Below, piece by piece: positions 38,873 to 47,050 of a DNA stretch of 64,000 nucleotides. Each line of letters starts with the position of its first letter. Positions within the stretch are counted from its first letter, which is position 1. The notes under the pieces are model-generated. The model made no database searches. It was not told the origin of the DNA and saw nothing but the letters and a program-made list of their open reading frames with translations. Origin of the DNA: Methylobacterium tardum (GTDB lineage Bacteria > Pseudomonadota > Alphaproteobacteria > Rhizobiales > Beijerinckiaceae). The DNA is taken from the NCBI RefSeq assembly GCF_023546765.1, contig NZ_CP097484.1, positions 3,442,001-3,506,000 on the forward strand, in the 5' to 3' direction. A program made the translations under genes and the position numbers.

Positions 38873-39738
38873 TGCAGCCGCGGCCGCCCGTCTATCTGGA
38901 GCGCCTGCGCCGCAAGGTGCTGTCGCCCCTGTTCGACCGCCTGGGCTACGATCTCGTTCCGGCCGCGCCGGACTGGAGCCACCGCCCGACCTCGCCGCGC
39001 GAGGTGACGACGCTGCTGGAATCCGCGGCGGCGATCCTGGAGCGCGACCTCGCGGCCGCCGGGATCCCCGCGGACGGCGACGTTCTGGAGCAGGTGCAGA
39101 CGTTCTGGGACCTGATCCCGTCCGCCCCGGTCCGCCAGCGCCGTGGCGGCAGCGGCTTCAACGGCGCCCTCCAGCTCTACGTCGCGATGCGGGCGCTGAA
39201 GCCGGATTTCGTCATCGAATCCGGCGTCTTCCGCGGGCTCACCACCTGGGTGATCCGGCAGGCCTGCCCGCGCGCCAGGATCTTCTGCCACGACCCGGAT
39301 CTCTCGGGCCTCCAGTACCGCGACCCGCAGGCCCGCTACAGCACCGCCGACTGGTCCACTGCCGACTGGTCCATGCTCGATCCGGCCGCCACCGTGGCGT
39401 TCTTCGGCGACCATGTCGCTCAGGGGCGGCGGGTGGTCGAGGCGCAGGCGCGCGGACTGACGCGCCTCCTGTTCGACGACGACGCCGCCGGGCACCGGAT
39501 CCACGCCCATGGCGGCCCGGCGCATCCGACGATCGCGATGATCACCGGACCCGAGCGCAGCCCGGAGCCGATCCGCTGGACCCGGAACGGCCGCGCGTTC
39601 GAGCAGCCGGCCGACGACGCGCTTGTCCGGCAGGCGGCCGGGCTGATCGTGCGGTCCCACGCCTTCGGCGACCTGCACCGCGCCACCGGCTACTCGCCGG
39701 CGCGGCTCACCTCGGTAACGCTGCGGGGTGGCCCGTGA
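38872..39738 (+). CDS. Methyltransferase/hydroxylase-fold protein within the ABC operon
   Basis: A 288-residue protein of uncertain function. The centre, DFVIESGVFRGLTTWVIRQACP followed by IFCHDPDLSGLQYRD, has the shape of a SAM-methyltransferase or CmcI-like fold. Later motifs include LLFDDDAAGHRIHAHGG. There is no signal peptide or membrane segment. The ATG shares its A with the preceding TGA, and the next gene starts inside its stop. A 15-base unit is duplicated in tandem near 39346-39375, giving the repeated peptide TADWS. It may modify the compound handled by the operon; this is inference from position only. Confidence 0.55.
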   Translation: MQPRPPVYLERLRRKVLSPLFDRLGYDLVPAAPDWSHRPTSPREVTTLLESAAAILERDLAAAGIPADGDVLEQVQTFWDLIPSAPVRQRRGGSGFNGALQLYVAMRALKPDFVIESGVFRGLTTWVIRQACPRARIFCHDPDLSGLQYRDPQARYSTADWSTADWSMLDPAATVAFFGDHVAQGRRVVEAQARGLTRLLFDDDAAGHRIHAHGGPAHPTIAMITGPERSPEPIRWTRNGRAFEQPADDALVRQAAGLIVRSHAFGDLHRATGYSPARLTSVTLRGGP

Positions 39739-41660
39739 GCCGTCCTGGCGCGCGCAGAGGTGCCCCGCCTCGCGGACGGAGCGCCGGCGGCGTGTCCCGC
39801 CGCGCCCTCCTGTCCGGCCTCGGCGCCTCGGTTCTGTGGCCCCGCGCGGGCTGGTCTGATGCGGAGGCACCCGCCCCTCCGACCTCCCCGCTGATTGTCG
39901 ATCTCACCGCCCATGGGCGGCAGCTCGGCACCGCCGGCGGGACGATCCGGACGCTGATCGCCAAGGCGCGGGACGTCCGCTACCTGTCGGTCTACGGCTA
40001 CACGCGGCTCGTCGGCTACGATGCCGACCTCAACCTCCGGCCGGACCTGCTGGAGCGGGTCGATGTCGAGGGCGGACGCTTCACCTTCATCCTCCGTAAG
40101 GGCCACCGCTGGTCGGACGGGCACCCGTTCACCACGGAGGATTTCCGCTACTATTGGGAGGACGTCGCCAACGAGAAGGCGCTGAGCCCGGAAGGACCGC
40201 CGGCCTTCTTCCTGGTCGACGGCAAGCCGCCGCAGGTCGAGTTCCTCGATCCGGTCACCGTCCGCTACAGCTGGGACCGGCCGAATCCGGCCTTCCTCCC
40301 AGCGCTCGCCGCGCCGCGCGACCCGCTGATCTACCGCCCGTCCCATTACCTGAAGCCGTACCATACCCGCTACGTCGGCAAGGACGCGGCCGAGGCGAAG
40401 GCCAAGGCGCAGAAGCTGCGCAGCTGGGCGGCGCTGCATAACCGCCTCGACGACAATTACGAGCTGAACAACCCGGACTGTCCGACCCTCCAGGGATGGG
40501 TGCCGCGCACCCGGTCGCCGGCGACCCGGTTCCGCTTCGAGCGGAACCGCAGCTACCACCGGGTCGACACGGCCGGCACGCAATTGCCCTATGTCGACAC
40601 CCTCGTGATGGATGTAGCTTCGCAAGGACTGCTGGTCGCCAAGACCAATGCCGGCGAGGCCGACCTGATGTTCCGCGGCCTGGCGATGCCCGACATCCCG
40701 AGCCTGAAGGAGGGCGAGAAGGCGCACCAGTACCGGACCAACCTGTGGCCCGTGGCCCGCGGATCGGAGATCGCGCTCTACCCGAACCTCACCACAGCAG
40801 ACCCGGTCTGGCGCGCCCTCAATCGCGACGTCCGCTACCGCCACGCCCTGTCGCTCGCCATCGACCGGCGGACGCTGAACAACACGCTGCTGTTCGGCAT
40901 CGGCACGGAGGGGAACGATACGATCGTGCCGGAGAGCCCTTTGTTCTCGCCGGAGCTGCGGACCCTGAACGCCGGCTACGATCCCGCGCAGGCCTCGGCG
41001 CTGCTCGATGCAATCGGACTGACCGGCCGCGACGGCTCCGGCACGCGCCTGATGCCGGACGGCCGCGCCCTCGAGCTCGTCGTGGAGAGCGACGGCGAGG
41101 CCGAGATGGTGCTCGACGCGCTGCTGCTGATCACGGAGTTCTGGCGCGAGGTCGGCATCCGCCTGATCACCAAGCCCCAGGAGCGCACGAACCTGCGCAG
41201 GCGCTCCATCGCCGGCATGACGATCATGGTCGCCGCGCAGGGCCTCGACCTCGCGGTCCCGACCGCGATCATGCCGCCCACGGAGCTGAGCCCGGCCCAG
41301 CCGGAGCACTACGCCTGGCCGCTCTGGAGCCTGAACGTCGAGAGTCGTGGCAAGAGCGGGCAGCCCTGCGACGTCCCGGACGTGCAGCGGCTGATCCAAC
41401 TCGACCGCGCGTGGCGCGAGACCGACGATTCCGGGAAGCAGGCCGACATCTGGCGCGAGATGCTGATGAACCACGCGCGCAACACCTGGGTGATCGGCAC
41501 GGTGGCGGGCGCGCTTCAGCCGGTGGTCGGCGCCGACCGCCTGATCAACCTGCCGAAACGCGCCCTCTATTCCTGGGAGCCCACCGCGATGATCGGTGTT
41601 CAGCGCCTCGACGAGCTGTTCTGGGACAAGGGCGCCGACAAGCGCGCGGAGGTCCGGTGA
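39735..41660 (+). CDS. Peptide-type ABC transporter substrate-binding protein
   Basis: A 641-residue family 5 extracellular solute-binding protein (peptide/nickel/opine class). The N-terminus has a twin-arginine-like signal, SRRALLSGLGASVL, after a basic leader. Domain motifs include LRKGHRWSDGHPFTTEDFRYYWEDV (~120), the RNRSYHRVD region, and RHALSLAIDRRTLNNTLLFG. The GTG start lies in a GTGA overlap with the preceding gene. It binds the ligand in the periplasm and delivers it to the two permeases that follow. The ligand is unknown; the long C-terminal domain resembles proteins annotated as oligopeptide binders. Confidence 0.9.
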   Translation: MSRPGARRGAPPRGRSAGGVSRRALLSGLGASVLWPRAGWSDAEAPAPPTSPLIVDLTAHGRQLGTAGGTIRTLIAKARDVRYLSVYGYTRLVGYDADLNLRPDLLERVDVEGGRFTFILRKGHRWSDGHPFTTEDFRYYWEDVANEKALSPEGPPAFFLVDGKPPQVEFLDPVTVRYSWDRPNPAFLPALAAPRDPLIYRPSHYLKPYHTRYVGKDAAEAKAKAQKLRSWAALHNRLDDNYELNNPDCPTLQGWVPRTRSPATRFRFERNRSYHRVDTAGTQLPYVDTLVMDVASQGLLVAKTNAGEADLMFRGLAMPDIPSLKEGEKAHQYRTNLWPVARGSEIALYPNLTTADPVWRALNRDVRYRHALSLAIDRRTLNNTLLFGIGTEGNDTIVPESPLFSPELRTLNAGYDPAQASALLDAIGLTGRDGSGTRLMPDGRALELVVESDGEAEMVLDALLLITEFWREVGIRLITKPQERTNLRRRSIAGMTIMVAAQGLDLAVPTAIMPPTELSPAQPEHYAWPLWSLNVESRGKSGQPCDVPDVQRLIQLDRAWRETDDSGKQADIWREMLMNHARNTWVIGTVAGALQPVVGADRLINLPKRALYSWEPTAMIGVQRLDELFWDKGADKRAEVR

Positions 41661-42673
41661 TCGTCCAGATCCTCCGCCGCCTGGTGACGATGGCGCTGAC
41701 GCTCCTCGTCATCTCGGCGCTCGTCTTCGTCATTATCAAGCTGCCGCCGGGGGATTACCTCACCAACCGGATCATGGAGCTGCGCGCCACCGGGGACGCG
41801 GGCTCGGTGGCGAAGGCCGAATTGCTCATCAGCCAGTACGGCCTCGATCGGCCGGTCTGGCAGCAATACCTGATGTGGATCGGCGCCATGCCGGGACCGG
41901 CCGGGTTCTCCGGCCTGCTGCAGGGCGATTGGGGCTGGTCGTTCGAGTACGACAAGCCGGTGGCGGAGGTCGTCGGCGATGCGCTCTGGCTGACGCTGCT
42001 GATCAACATCACCGCGGTGATTTTCGTGCACGTCGTGGCGATCCCGGCCGCGATCTACTCGGCGACGCACCGGCACACGTTCGGCGACGCGGTCGTGACG
42101 CTCCTGGGCTATGTCGGCCTGGCCGTGCCGGGCTTCCTCCTCGCGCTGATCCTGCTGTTCTACACCAACCGATACTTCGGACTTTCGATCGGGGGCCTCT
42201 ACGATTCGGCCCTCACCAACCAGCCCTGGACCTGGACCAAGGTCCGCTCGCTGCTCGCGCACCTGATCGTGCCGACGCTGGTGATCGGGCTGGGCGGCAC
42301 CGCGGCGATGATCCGGCGCATGCGCGCCAACCTCCTCGGCGAGTTGGCGAAACCTTACACCGTCACCGCCCGCGCCAAGGGCCTTCCGCCGCTGCGGGCG
42401 CTGCTGAAATACCCGTTCCGGATGTCGCTGAACCCGTTCGTGGCCGATATCGGCAACCTGCTGCCGCACCTCGTCTCCGGATCCGTGCTGGTCTCCCTGG
42501 TGCTGAGCCTGCCGACCGTGGGGCCGCTGCTCCTCGACGCCCTGCGCAGCCAGGATCAATTCATGGCCGGGTTCATCCTGATGTTCGTCGCCGCGCTGAC
42601 GCTGGTCGGCATGCTGATCTCGGACGTGACCCTGGTCTGGCTCGATCCCCGCATCCGCATGGGCTTACGATGA
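41657..42673 (+). CDS. ABC transporter permease (DppB/YejB-like)
   Basis: A 338-residue inner-membrane permease with about six helices. It starts VIVQILRRLVTMALTLLVISALVFVIIKLPPGDY, the DppB-type N-terminus with the conserved LPPGD motif. The cytoplasmic coupling (EAA-like) loop is ELAKPYTVTARAKGLPPLRALLKYPFRMSLNP. GTGA overlap with the binding-protein gene and ATGA overlap with the next permease indicate coupled translation. Confidence 0.93.
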   Translation: MIVQILRRLVTMALTLLVISALVFVIIKLPPGDYLTNRIMELRATGDAGSVAKAELLISQYGLDRPVWQQYLMWIGAMPGPAGFSGLLQGDWGWSFEYDKPVAEVVGDALWLTLLINITAVIFVHVVAIPAAIYSATHRHTFGDAVVTLLGYVGLAVPGFLLALILLFYTNRYFGLSIGGLYDSALTNQPWTWTKVRSLLAHLIVPTLVIGLGGTAAMIRRMRANLLGELAKPYTVTARAKGLPPLRALLKYPFRMSLNPFVADIGNLLPHLVSGSVLVSLVLSLPTVGPLLLDALRSQDQFMAGFILMFVAALTLVGMLISDVTLVWLDPRIRMGLR

Positions 42674-43818
42674 CCGACGCGGCCCCCGCAGCCGGCCATT
42701 TCGTCGATCCCGCGCCGTTCGAGCCGGAGGCACGGGCCGAGAGTTCGATCGGCACCGCATCCGCGTGGCGGCTGATCCTGCGCAAGTTCCTGCGCCACCG
42801 CCTGGCGGTTGCGTCGGCGCTGATCCTGCTCGCTCTCTACGCCACAGTGCCGTTCGTGGAGGTGCTGGCGCCCTACGGCCAGGCGCGGCGCAATGGCGAC
42901 TTCCTCTACGCGCCGCCACAGGGCGTGCACCTCTTTCACGAGGGGCGGTTCGTCGGCCCGTTCGTCTATCCGTATCGGGCCCATCTCGACCTCGACACGT
43001 TCCGTCGGGACTACGTCGTCGACACGCGGACGCCTCAGCCCCTGCGCTTCCTGTGCCGGGGGGACGGCTACGACTGGCTCGGCCTCGTACGCACCGATTT
43101 CCACCTCGTCTGTCCGCCCGAGACCGGAACCCTGTTCCTGCTCGGCACCGACAAGCTCGGCCGCGACCTGTTCTCGCGCCTGATCTACGGGGCCCGGATC
43201 TCCCTCACCATCGGCCTCGTCGGCGTCGCGATCTCGTTCGCCCTCGGCCTGCTGTTCGGCGGGATCGCGGGCTATTTCGGCGGCCTGGTCGATGCCGGTG
43301 TGCAGCGGCTGATCGAGGTGGTGCGGTCCCTGCCCGAGCTGCCGCTGTGGCTGGCTCTCTCGGCCGCACTGCCACCGAACTGGAGCCCGCTCCTCGTCTT
43401 CTTCGGCATCACGGTGATCCTCGGGCTGCTGGACTGGCCGGGCCTCGCCCGGGCGGTACGCGGCAAGCTGCTCGCGCTGCGCGAGGAGGATTTCGTGCAG
43501 GCGGCCGAGCTGATGGGCGCCTCGCCCACCCGCGTGATCGGCCGCCACCTGATCCCGAATTTCATGAGCCACCTGATCGCGTCGGCGACCCTGTCGATCC
43601 CGACCATGATCCTCGGCGAGACCGCCCTCTCCTTCCTGGGTCTCGGCCTCCGGCCGCCGGTGACGAGCTGGGGCGTCCTCCTCAACGAGTCGCAGAATCT
43701 GGCCGCAGTGCAGCTCTACCCGTGGCTGCTGCTGCCGGTTCTTCCGGTCCTCGTGACGGTGCTGGCCTTCAACTTCCTGGGAGACGGTCTGCGCGACGCC
43801 GCCGATCCGTATCACTGA
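42670..43818 (+). CDS. ABC transporter permease (DppC/YejE-like)
   Basis: A 382-residue permease, second transmembrane component of the importer. After the first helix (LAVASALILLALYATVPFVEVLAPYG) there is an unusually long periplasmic loop of ~90 residues, then LFLLGTDKLGRDLFSRLIYGARISL and further helices. The coupling loop is REEDFVQAAELMGASPTRVIGRHLIPNF. The C-terminal region carries LGLGLRPPVTSWGVLLNES, a DppC hallmark. The ATG overlaps the previous stop. Last gene of the operon; a dispersed repeat follows about 50 bases downstream. Confidence 0.93.
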   Translation: MTDAAPAAGHFVDPAPFEPEARAESSIGTASAWRLILRKFLRHRLAVASALILLALYATVPFVEVLAPYGQARRNGDFLYAPPQGVHLFHEGRFVGPFVYPYRAHLDLDTFRRDYVVDTRTPQPLRFLCRGDGYDWLGLVRTDFHLVCPPETGTLFLLGTDKLGRDLFSRLIYGARISLTIGLVGVAISFALGLLFGGIAGYFGGLVDAGVQRLIEVVRSLPELPLWLALSAALPPNWSPLLVFFGITVILGLLDWPGLARAVRGKLLALREEDFVQAAELMGASPTRVIGRHLIPNFMSHLIASATLSIPTMILGETALSFLGLGLRPPVTSWGVLLNESQNLAAVQLYPWLLLPVLPVLVTVLAFNFLGDGLRDAADPYH

Positions 43819-43868
43819 GGCAGGCGGTCGACGGGCTGATTGGACCCGGCTTCGGTCGCAGCAACGCT

Positions 43869-43954
43869 GTCATTGCGAGCGAAGCGAAGCAAGACAGCGG
43901 CGCGACAATCACCGAACGCGCGCTGCCCTGGGTCGCTTCGCTGCGCTCGCGCTG
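43869..43954. repeat. Inverted-repeat-ended element (second repeat family)
   Basis: GTCATTGCGAGCGAAGCGAAGC at the left and GCTTCGCTGCGCTCGCGCTGAC at the right are near-perfect inverted arms around ~42 bases. The pattern of GCGAGCGAAGCGAAGC arms is familiar from small repeats in alphaproteobacterial genomes. It lies between two convergent genes and may end both transcripts. Confidence 0.7.
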
Positions 43955-43970
43955 ACGCCGCCTCTGCCGC

Positions 43971-46187
43971 CTACCCCGCCAGGGGAAGCGGCGCGATCCG
44001 AGTCGGGGCGGCGACGCTCTTCCGCTCGAGCAGGCCCGGTGGCGGTACCGGCGCGTTGATGGTGCAGACCACGCCGCTCGGCTCGTAGGTCAAGGTCACC
44101 TCGCCGGCCAGTTCCCGGGCGAGACTGCGCTCGATCAGACGCGAGCCGAACCCGGTGCGGGTCGGCTTCTTCACGAGCGGCCCGCCGCTCTCCGCCCAAC
44201 GCAAGAACAGGTGCGCCTCCGCCTCGCGGCGCACCGTCCAGGAGATCTCGACGCAGCCGCCCTCGGTCGAGAGCGCCCCATACTTCACGGCGTTGGTGCC
44301 GAGCTCATGCAGCGCCATGGCGATCGAGAGCGCGAGCCGCGGCGGCAGGCGCAGCGCCGGCCCGATCACGCGGAACCGGGATGCGTGGCCATCGCCCGCC
44401 TCCAGCGGCCGGATCGCGTCCGCCACCACCGCGGAAAGTTCGGCGCCCTCCCAGCTCTCGCGGGTCAGGACGTCATGCACGCGGGCGAGGGCCAGGAGAC
44501 GCGCCTCGAACGCGGCCCGGGCGGCGTCGGCCTCGGCGCCTTCGAGACCGCGCAGGGACTGGGCCGCAATCGATTGGACGGTCGCCAGGGTGTTCTTCAC
44601 CCGGTGATTCAGCTCGTGGATCAGGAGCAGCAGGTGTTCCTCGGCGTTCTTCGCGTCCGAGATGTCGATGTTGCAGCCCGTATAGCCGAGGAAGTTGTGG
44701 TCATCATCGAGGCGCGCGACGCCCTCGCATTGAAGCCAGCGCACAACCCCGTCCTTGTCGATGACACGGACCTCGATGCGGAACGGCTGGCGTTCCGCGA
44801 AGGCCTCGCCGAAGGCTGTCCGGAAAGTCTGAAGATCGTCCGGATGCACGATCCGATGCCAGCCGTCGTCTGCAAACTCCGCCGCGGGCAGGCCGAAGAC
44901 GTGCTCGAAATGCAGGTTCGCGAAGCTGACCGCGCCGGTCTCATCGGTCATCCAGATCAGCGCCGGCGCCGAATCGGCCATGTGGCGGAACCGGGCCTCG
45001 CTCTCGCTGAGGGCGGTCAGGCCGCGCCGCGTGTCGGCGAGCGCGCGGTCGCGCTCCTCCTCCCGCGTCCGCAACCGCAGCGAGGCATCCGACAGCACCG
45101 CGCCGAGCCGCTGGATCTCGTGGACCGGCGAGGGCACGCGCGGAATGGCCTCGCCGCGGGCCAATGCCGGTCCGGAGGCGGCAAGCAGGCGGAGCGGGCG
45201 CGACACCCGCGACCAGAGATTGACCGCGAGCAGCGACGAGGTGGCGAGCACCAGCAGGCCGAAGCCCGCGAAAGCCCAGATCCAGCGCCTGACCCGCGCG
45301 TCGGCGAGGCTCTGCGGGATACTGGTGGCGACCATCCAGCCGGTCAGCCGCGAGCGCGCCTCGATCACGACCACGGGCTTGTGCTGGCGATCCTGGCCCT
45401 CCCACACGCCCGGCGTCGCCGTCTGGACCTGCCGCAGGCTGGCGAGCCGCTGACGACCGACCACGGCGTCGGGATCCGGCAGGCGCGCCAAGACGATGCC
45501 GGAGCGGTCGCTGATCCCCGTGGTCCAGCCCGGGACGACCTCGCGCGACAGGATGCCCTGAAGCCGCGCGAGCGGCACCGTGAAGCTCAGGATGTAGGCG
45601 ACCTCCCCGTCCATCATCACGGGCACGCCGACCGCGTAGGACGCCTCTGCGGGGGTCGGGCCGGGCACGTAGCCGCTCACCATCGCCCGCTGGGTGCCCC
45701 GGGAGAGTTCCTGATCGAACGGCAGCGGAACCACTGGCAGCGGCGCGGTGCGCGGGACGCCGGTATTGACCACTTCCTGGCCGTTGGGGCGCCGGAGCAG
45801 CACATCCAGGTCGATCGACTCGCGCACGAGGCGGGCCTGCGCGTCGAAGGCGTCGAAGTCGCCCTGGCGGATCCGCGGTGAGGTCGCCAGCGTCTGCAGG
45901 ACGGACACGAGCCCTGCCGTGTCGCGGTCGAGGGATAGCCCGATCCCGCGCACGTTCTCGCGGGCGTCCTGCTCGAACCGGGCCCGCTCCGCGGAGGCGT
46001 AGCGCATCAGAAGGATGCTGGTGAACAGCAGGCCCGGGCCGATCAGGGCGATTACCAGGGCGATCAGGTAGACCTGCGTCGAGAAGCCGTTGCCGGAGAA
46101 GCGGTGGAGCCGCCGCGACAGCCAGGATCGGCGCGCGGGGATCACCGCCGGAACGCCGCCGCCCTCGGACTGGTGATCCGGACTCAA
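43971..46187 (-). CDS. HWE-family sensor histidine kinase with periplasmic sensor and PAS domains
   Basis: A membrane sensor kinase of up to 738 residues. Helix 1 (VYLIALVIALIGPGLLFTSILLMRY) and helix 2 (IWAFAGFGLLVLATSSLLAVNLW) enclose a ~220-residue periplasmic cache-like domain. A HAMP-like linker, a PAS domain (FRHMADSAPALIWMTDETGAVSFAN to GYTGCNIDISDAK) and an HWE/HisKA_2 kinase follow. The phosphorylated His is in IHELNHRVKNTLATVQS, with HELGTNAVKYGAL and RWAESGGP as the H and WxE motifs. The start is unsure: TTG 46187 or GTG 46145. No response regulator is adjacent; such kinases often act in general stress or light responses. Confidence 0.88.
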   Translation of the reverse strand: MSPDHQSEGGGVPAVIPARRSWLSRRLHRFSGNGFSTQVYLIALVIALIGPGLLFTSILLMRYASAERARFEQDARENVRGIGLSLDRDTAGLVSVLQTLATSPRIRQGDFDAFDAQARLVRESIDLDVLLRRPNGQEVVNTGVPRTAPLPVVPLPFDQELSRGTQRAMVSGYVPGPTPAEASYAVGVPVMMDGEVAYILSFTVPLARLQGILSREVVPGWTTGISDRSGIVLARLPDPDAVVGRQRLASLRQVQTATPGVWEGQDRQHKPVVVIEARSRLTGWMVATSIPQSLADARVRRWIWAFAGFGLLVLATSSLLAVNLWSRVSRPLRLLAASGPALARGEAIPRVPSPVHEIQRLGAVLSDASLRLRTREEERDRALADTRRGLTALSESEARFRHMADSAPALIWMTDETGAVSFANLHFEHVFGLPAAEFADDGWHRIVHPDDLQTFRTAFGEAFAERQPFRIEVRVIDKDGVVRWLQCEGVARLDDDHNFLGYTGCNIDISDAKNAEEHLLLLIHELNHRVKNTLATVQSIAAQSLRGLEGAEADAARAAFEARLLALARVHDVLTRESWEGAELSAVVADAIRPLEAGDGHASRFRVIGPALRLPPRLALSIAMALHELGTNAVKYGALSTEGGCVEISWTVRREAEAHLFLRWAESGGPLVKKPTRTGFGSRLIERSLARELAGEVTLTYEPSGVVCTINAPVPPPGLLERKSVAAPTRIAPLPLAG

Positions 46188-46242
46188 GCGGGGCCCGCCC
46201 CCGGCCCGCGGTGCCCCGCGGGCTCCTCGCCGTTCCCTCGCC

Positions 46243-46584
46243 TCATGATCGGTCGATATGGCCGAGATCGCGCTCCGGGTCGAGGTGGTCCCGGACCCGT
46301 TGCTTCAGCGCCTTCACATCGGGGAAGCCGCCGTCGCGCACGCGCTCCCACAGCAGTGCGCCGCCGAGCTCGATGCGGAACGCGCCGCCTGCCGCGGGGA
46401 TCAGGGCGACCTCGCCCAGATCGTCGCGGAAGGTCGAGAGCAGCTCCTGCGCCATCCAGGCCGAGCGCAGCAGCCAGTTGCATTGCGTGCAGTAGGTGAT
46501 CGCGACGCGCGGCCGGTTCACCGGCGCCTGCATCTCGGTGGTCACGTCGCTGTCGGGCTCCGCGCCCGCTGGCTTCTCGTGCAT
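46243..46584 (-). CDS. SelT/SelW/SelH (Rdx)-family thioredoxin-like protein
   Basis: A ~113-residue protein with the CxxC motif in ITYCTQCNWLLRSAWMAQELL, the hallmark of the bacterial selenoprotein W-like family (cysteine version). It ends with the family's FPDVKALKQRVRDHLDPE. Presumed redox activity in the cytoplasm; the substrate is unknown. Start at ATG 46584 (MHEKPAGAEP); ATG 46599 would add five residues. Neither has a clear ribosome-binding site. Confidence 0.85.
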   Translation of the reverse strand: MHEKPAGAEPDSDVTTEMQAPVNRPRVAITYCTQCNWLLRSAWMAQELLSTFRDDLGEVALIPAAGGAFRIELGGALLWERVRDGGFPDVKALKQRVRDHLDPERDLGHIDRS

Positions 46585-46726
46585 GGCGGAACAGCGCATT
46601 GCGGGCCCCGCCTTGTCAACTGCACGGCATCAGGGCGGCCGCACTTCCGGTGCGGGCTCATACATCGCAGCGTCGGATTTCGGACGGCTGCACCGCTTCA
46701 GAGCGCAGGAACGTCGCGCGCCGTGC

Positions 46727-46755
46727 TTGACGTCCCGGGTCGCCGCGCCCTAGAA
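46727..46755 (+). promoter_or_regulatory. Housekeeping promoter for tRNA-Val
   Basis: TTGACG (46727-46732) and CTAGAA (46750-46755) are separated by 17 bases, fitting the alphaproteobacterial sigma-70 pattern. They lie 75 bases before the tRNA. The region just downstream contains a degenerate tandem repeat of the -10 region (46766-46795). Confidence 0.55.
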
Positions 46756-46829
46756 GGCCGGCCACCGGGTCGCCGCGCCTTCAAGCGCTGGCCACCATAG
46801 GGCGTCCGCTGACGGCGGTGCGCCGGTAC

Positions 46830-46904
46830 GGACGGTTAGCACAGCGGTAGTGCGTTCCCTTCACACGGGAAAGGTCGCAGGTTCGATCCCTGCACCGTCC
46901 ACCA
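46830..46904 (+). tRNA. tRNA-Val (anticodon CAC)
   Basis: A complete 75-base cloverleaf. The acceptor stem GGACGGT pairs with ACCGTCC, the D stem is GCAC/GTGC, the anticodon stem TTCCC/GGGAA encloses TTCACAC (anticodon CAC), and the T arm is GCAGG-TTCGATC-CCTGC. The 3' ACCA is encoded. No integrase or other sign of use as an attachment site is seen. Confidence 0.96.
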
Positions 46905-47050
46905 TCCCCCTCCCCCCGAAAATCTGACAATCGCGTCGGTTTGCCACCCGAAACGCGCGTGCTAAGGGCGCACGATCGGCGAACGCATAAGCTTGGACCC
47001 GGCCCGTTCCGGGTTGCGAGTCACGAGCAGGGGAAGGGGCGGAAACGACC

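Noticed and set aside
46830..46904. tRNA as an integration site for a mobile element
   Set aside because: No integrase, no repeated 3' end of the tRNA and no change of gene type nearby.
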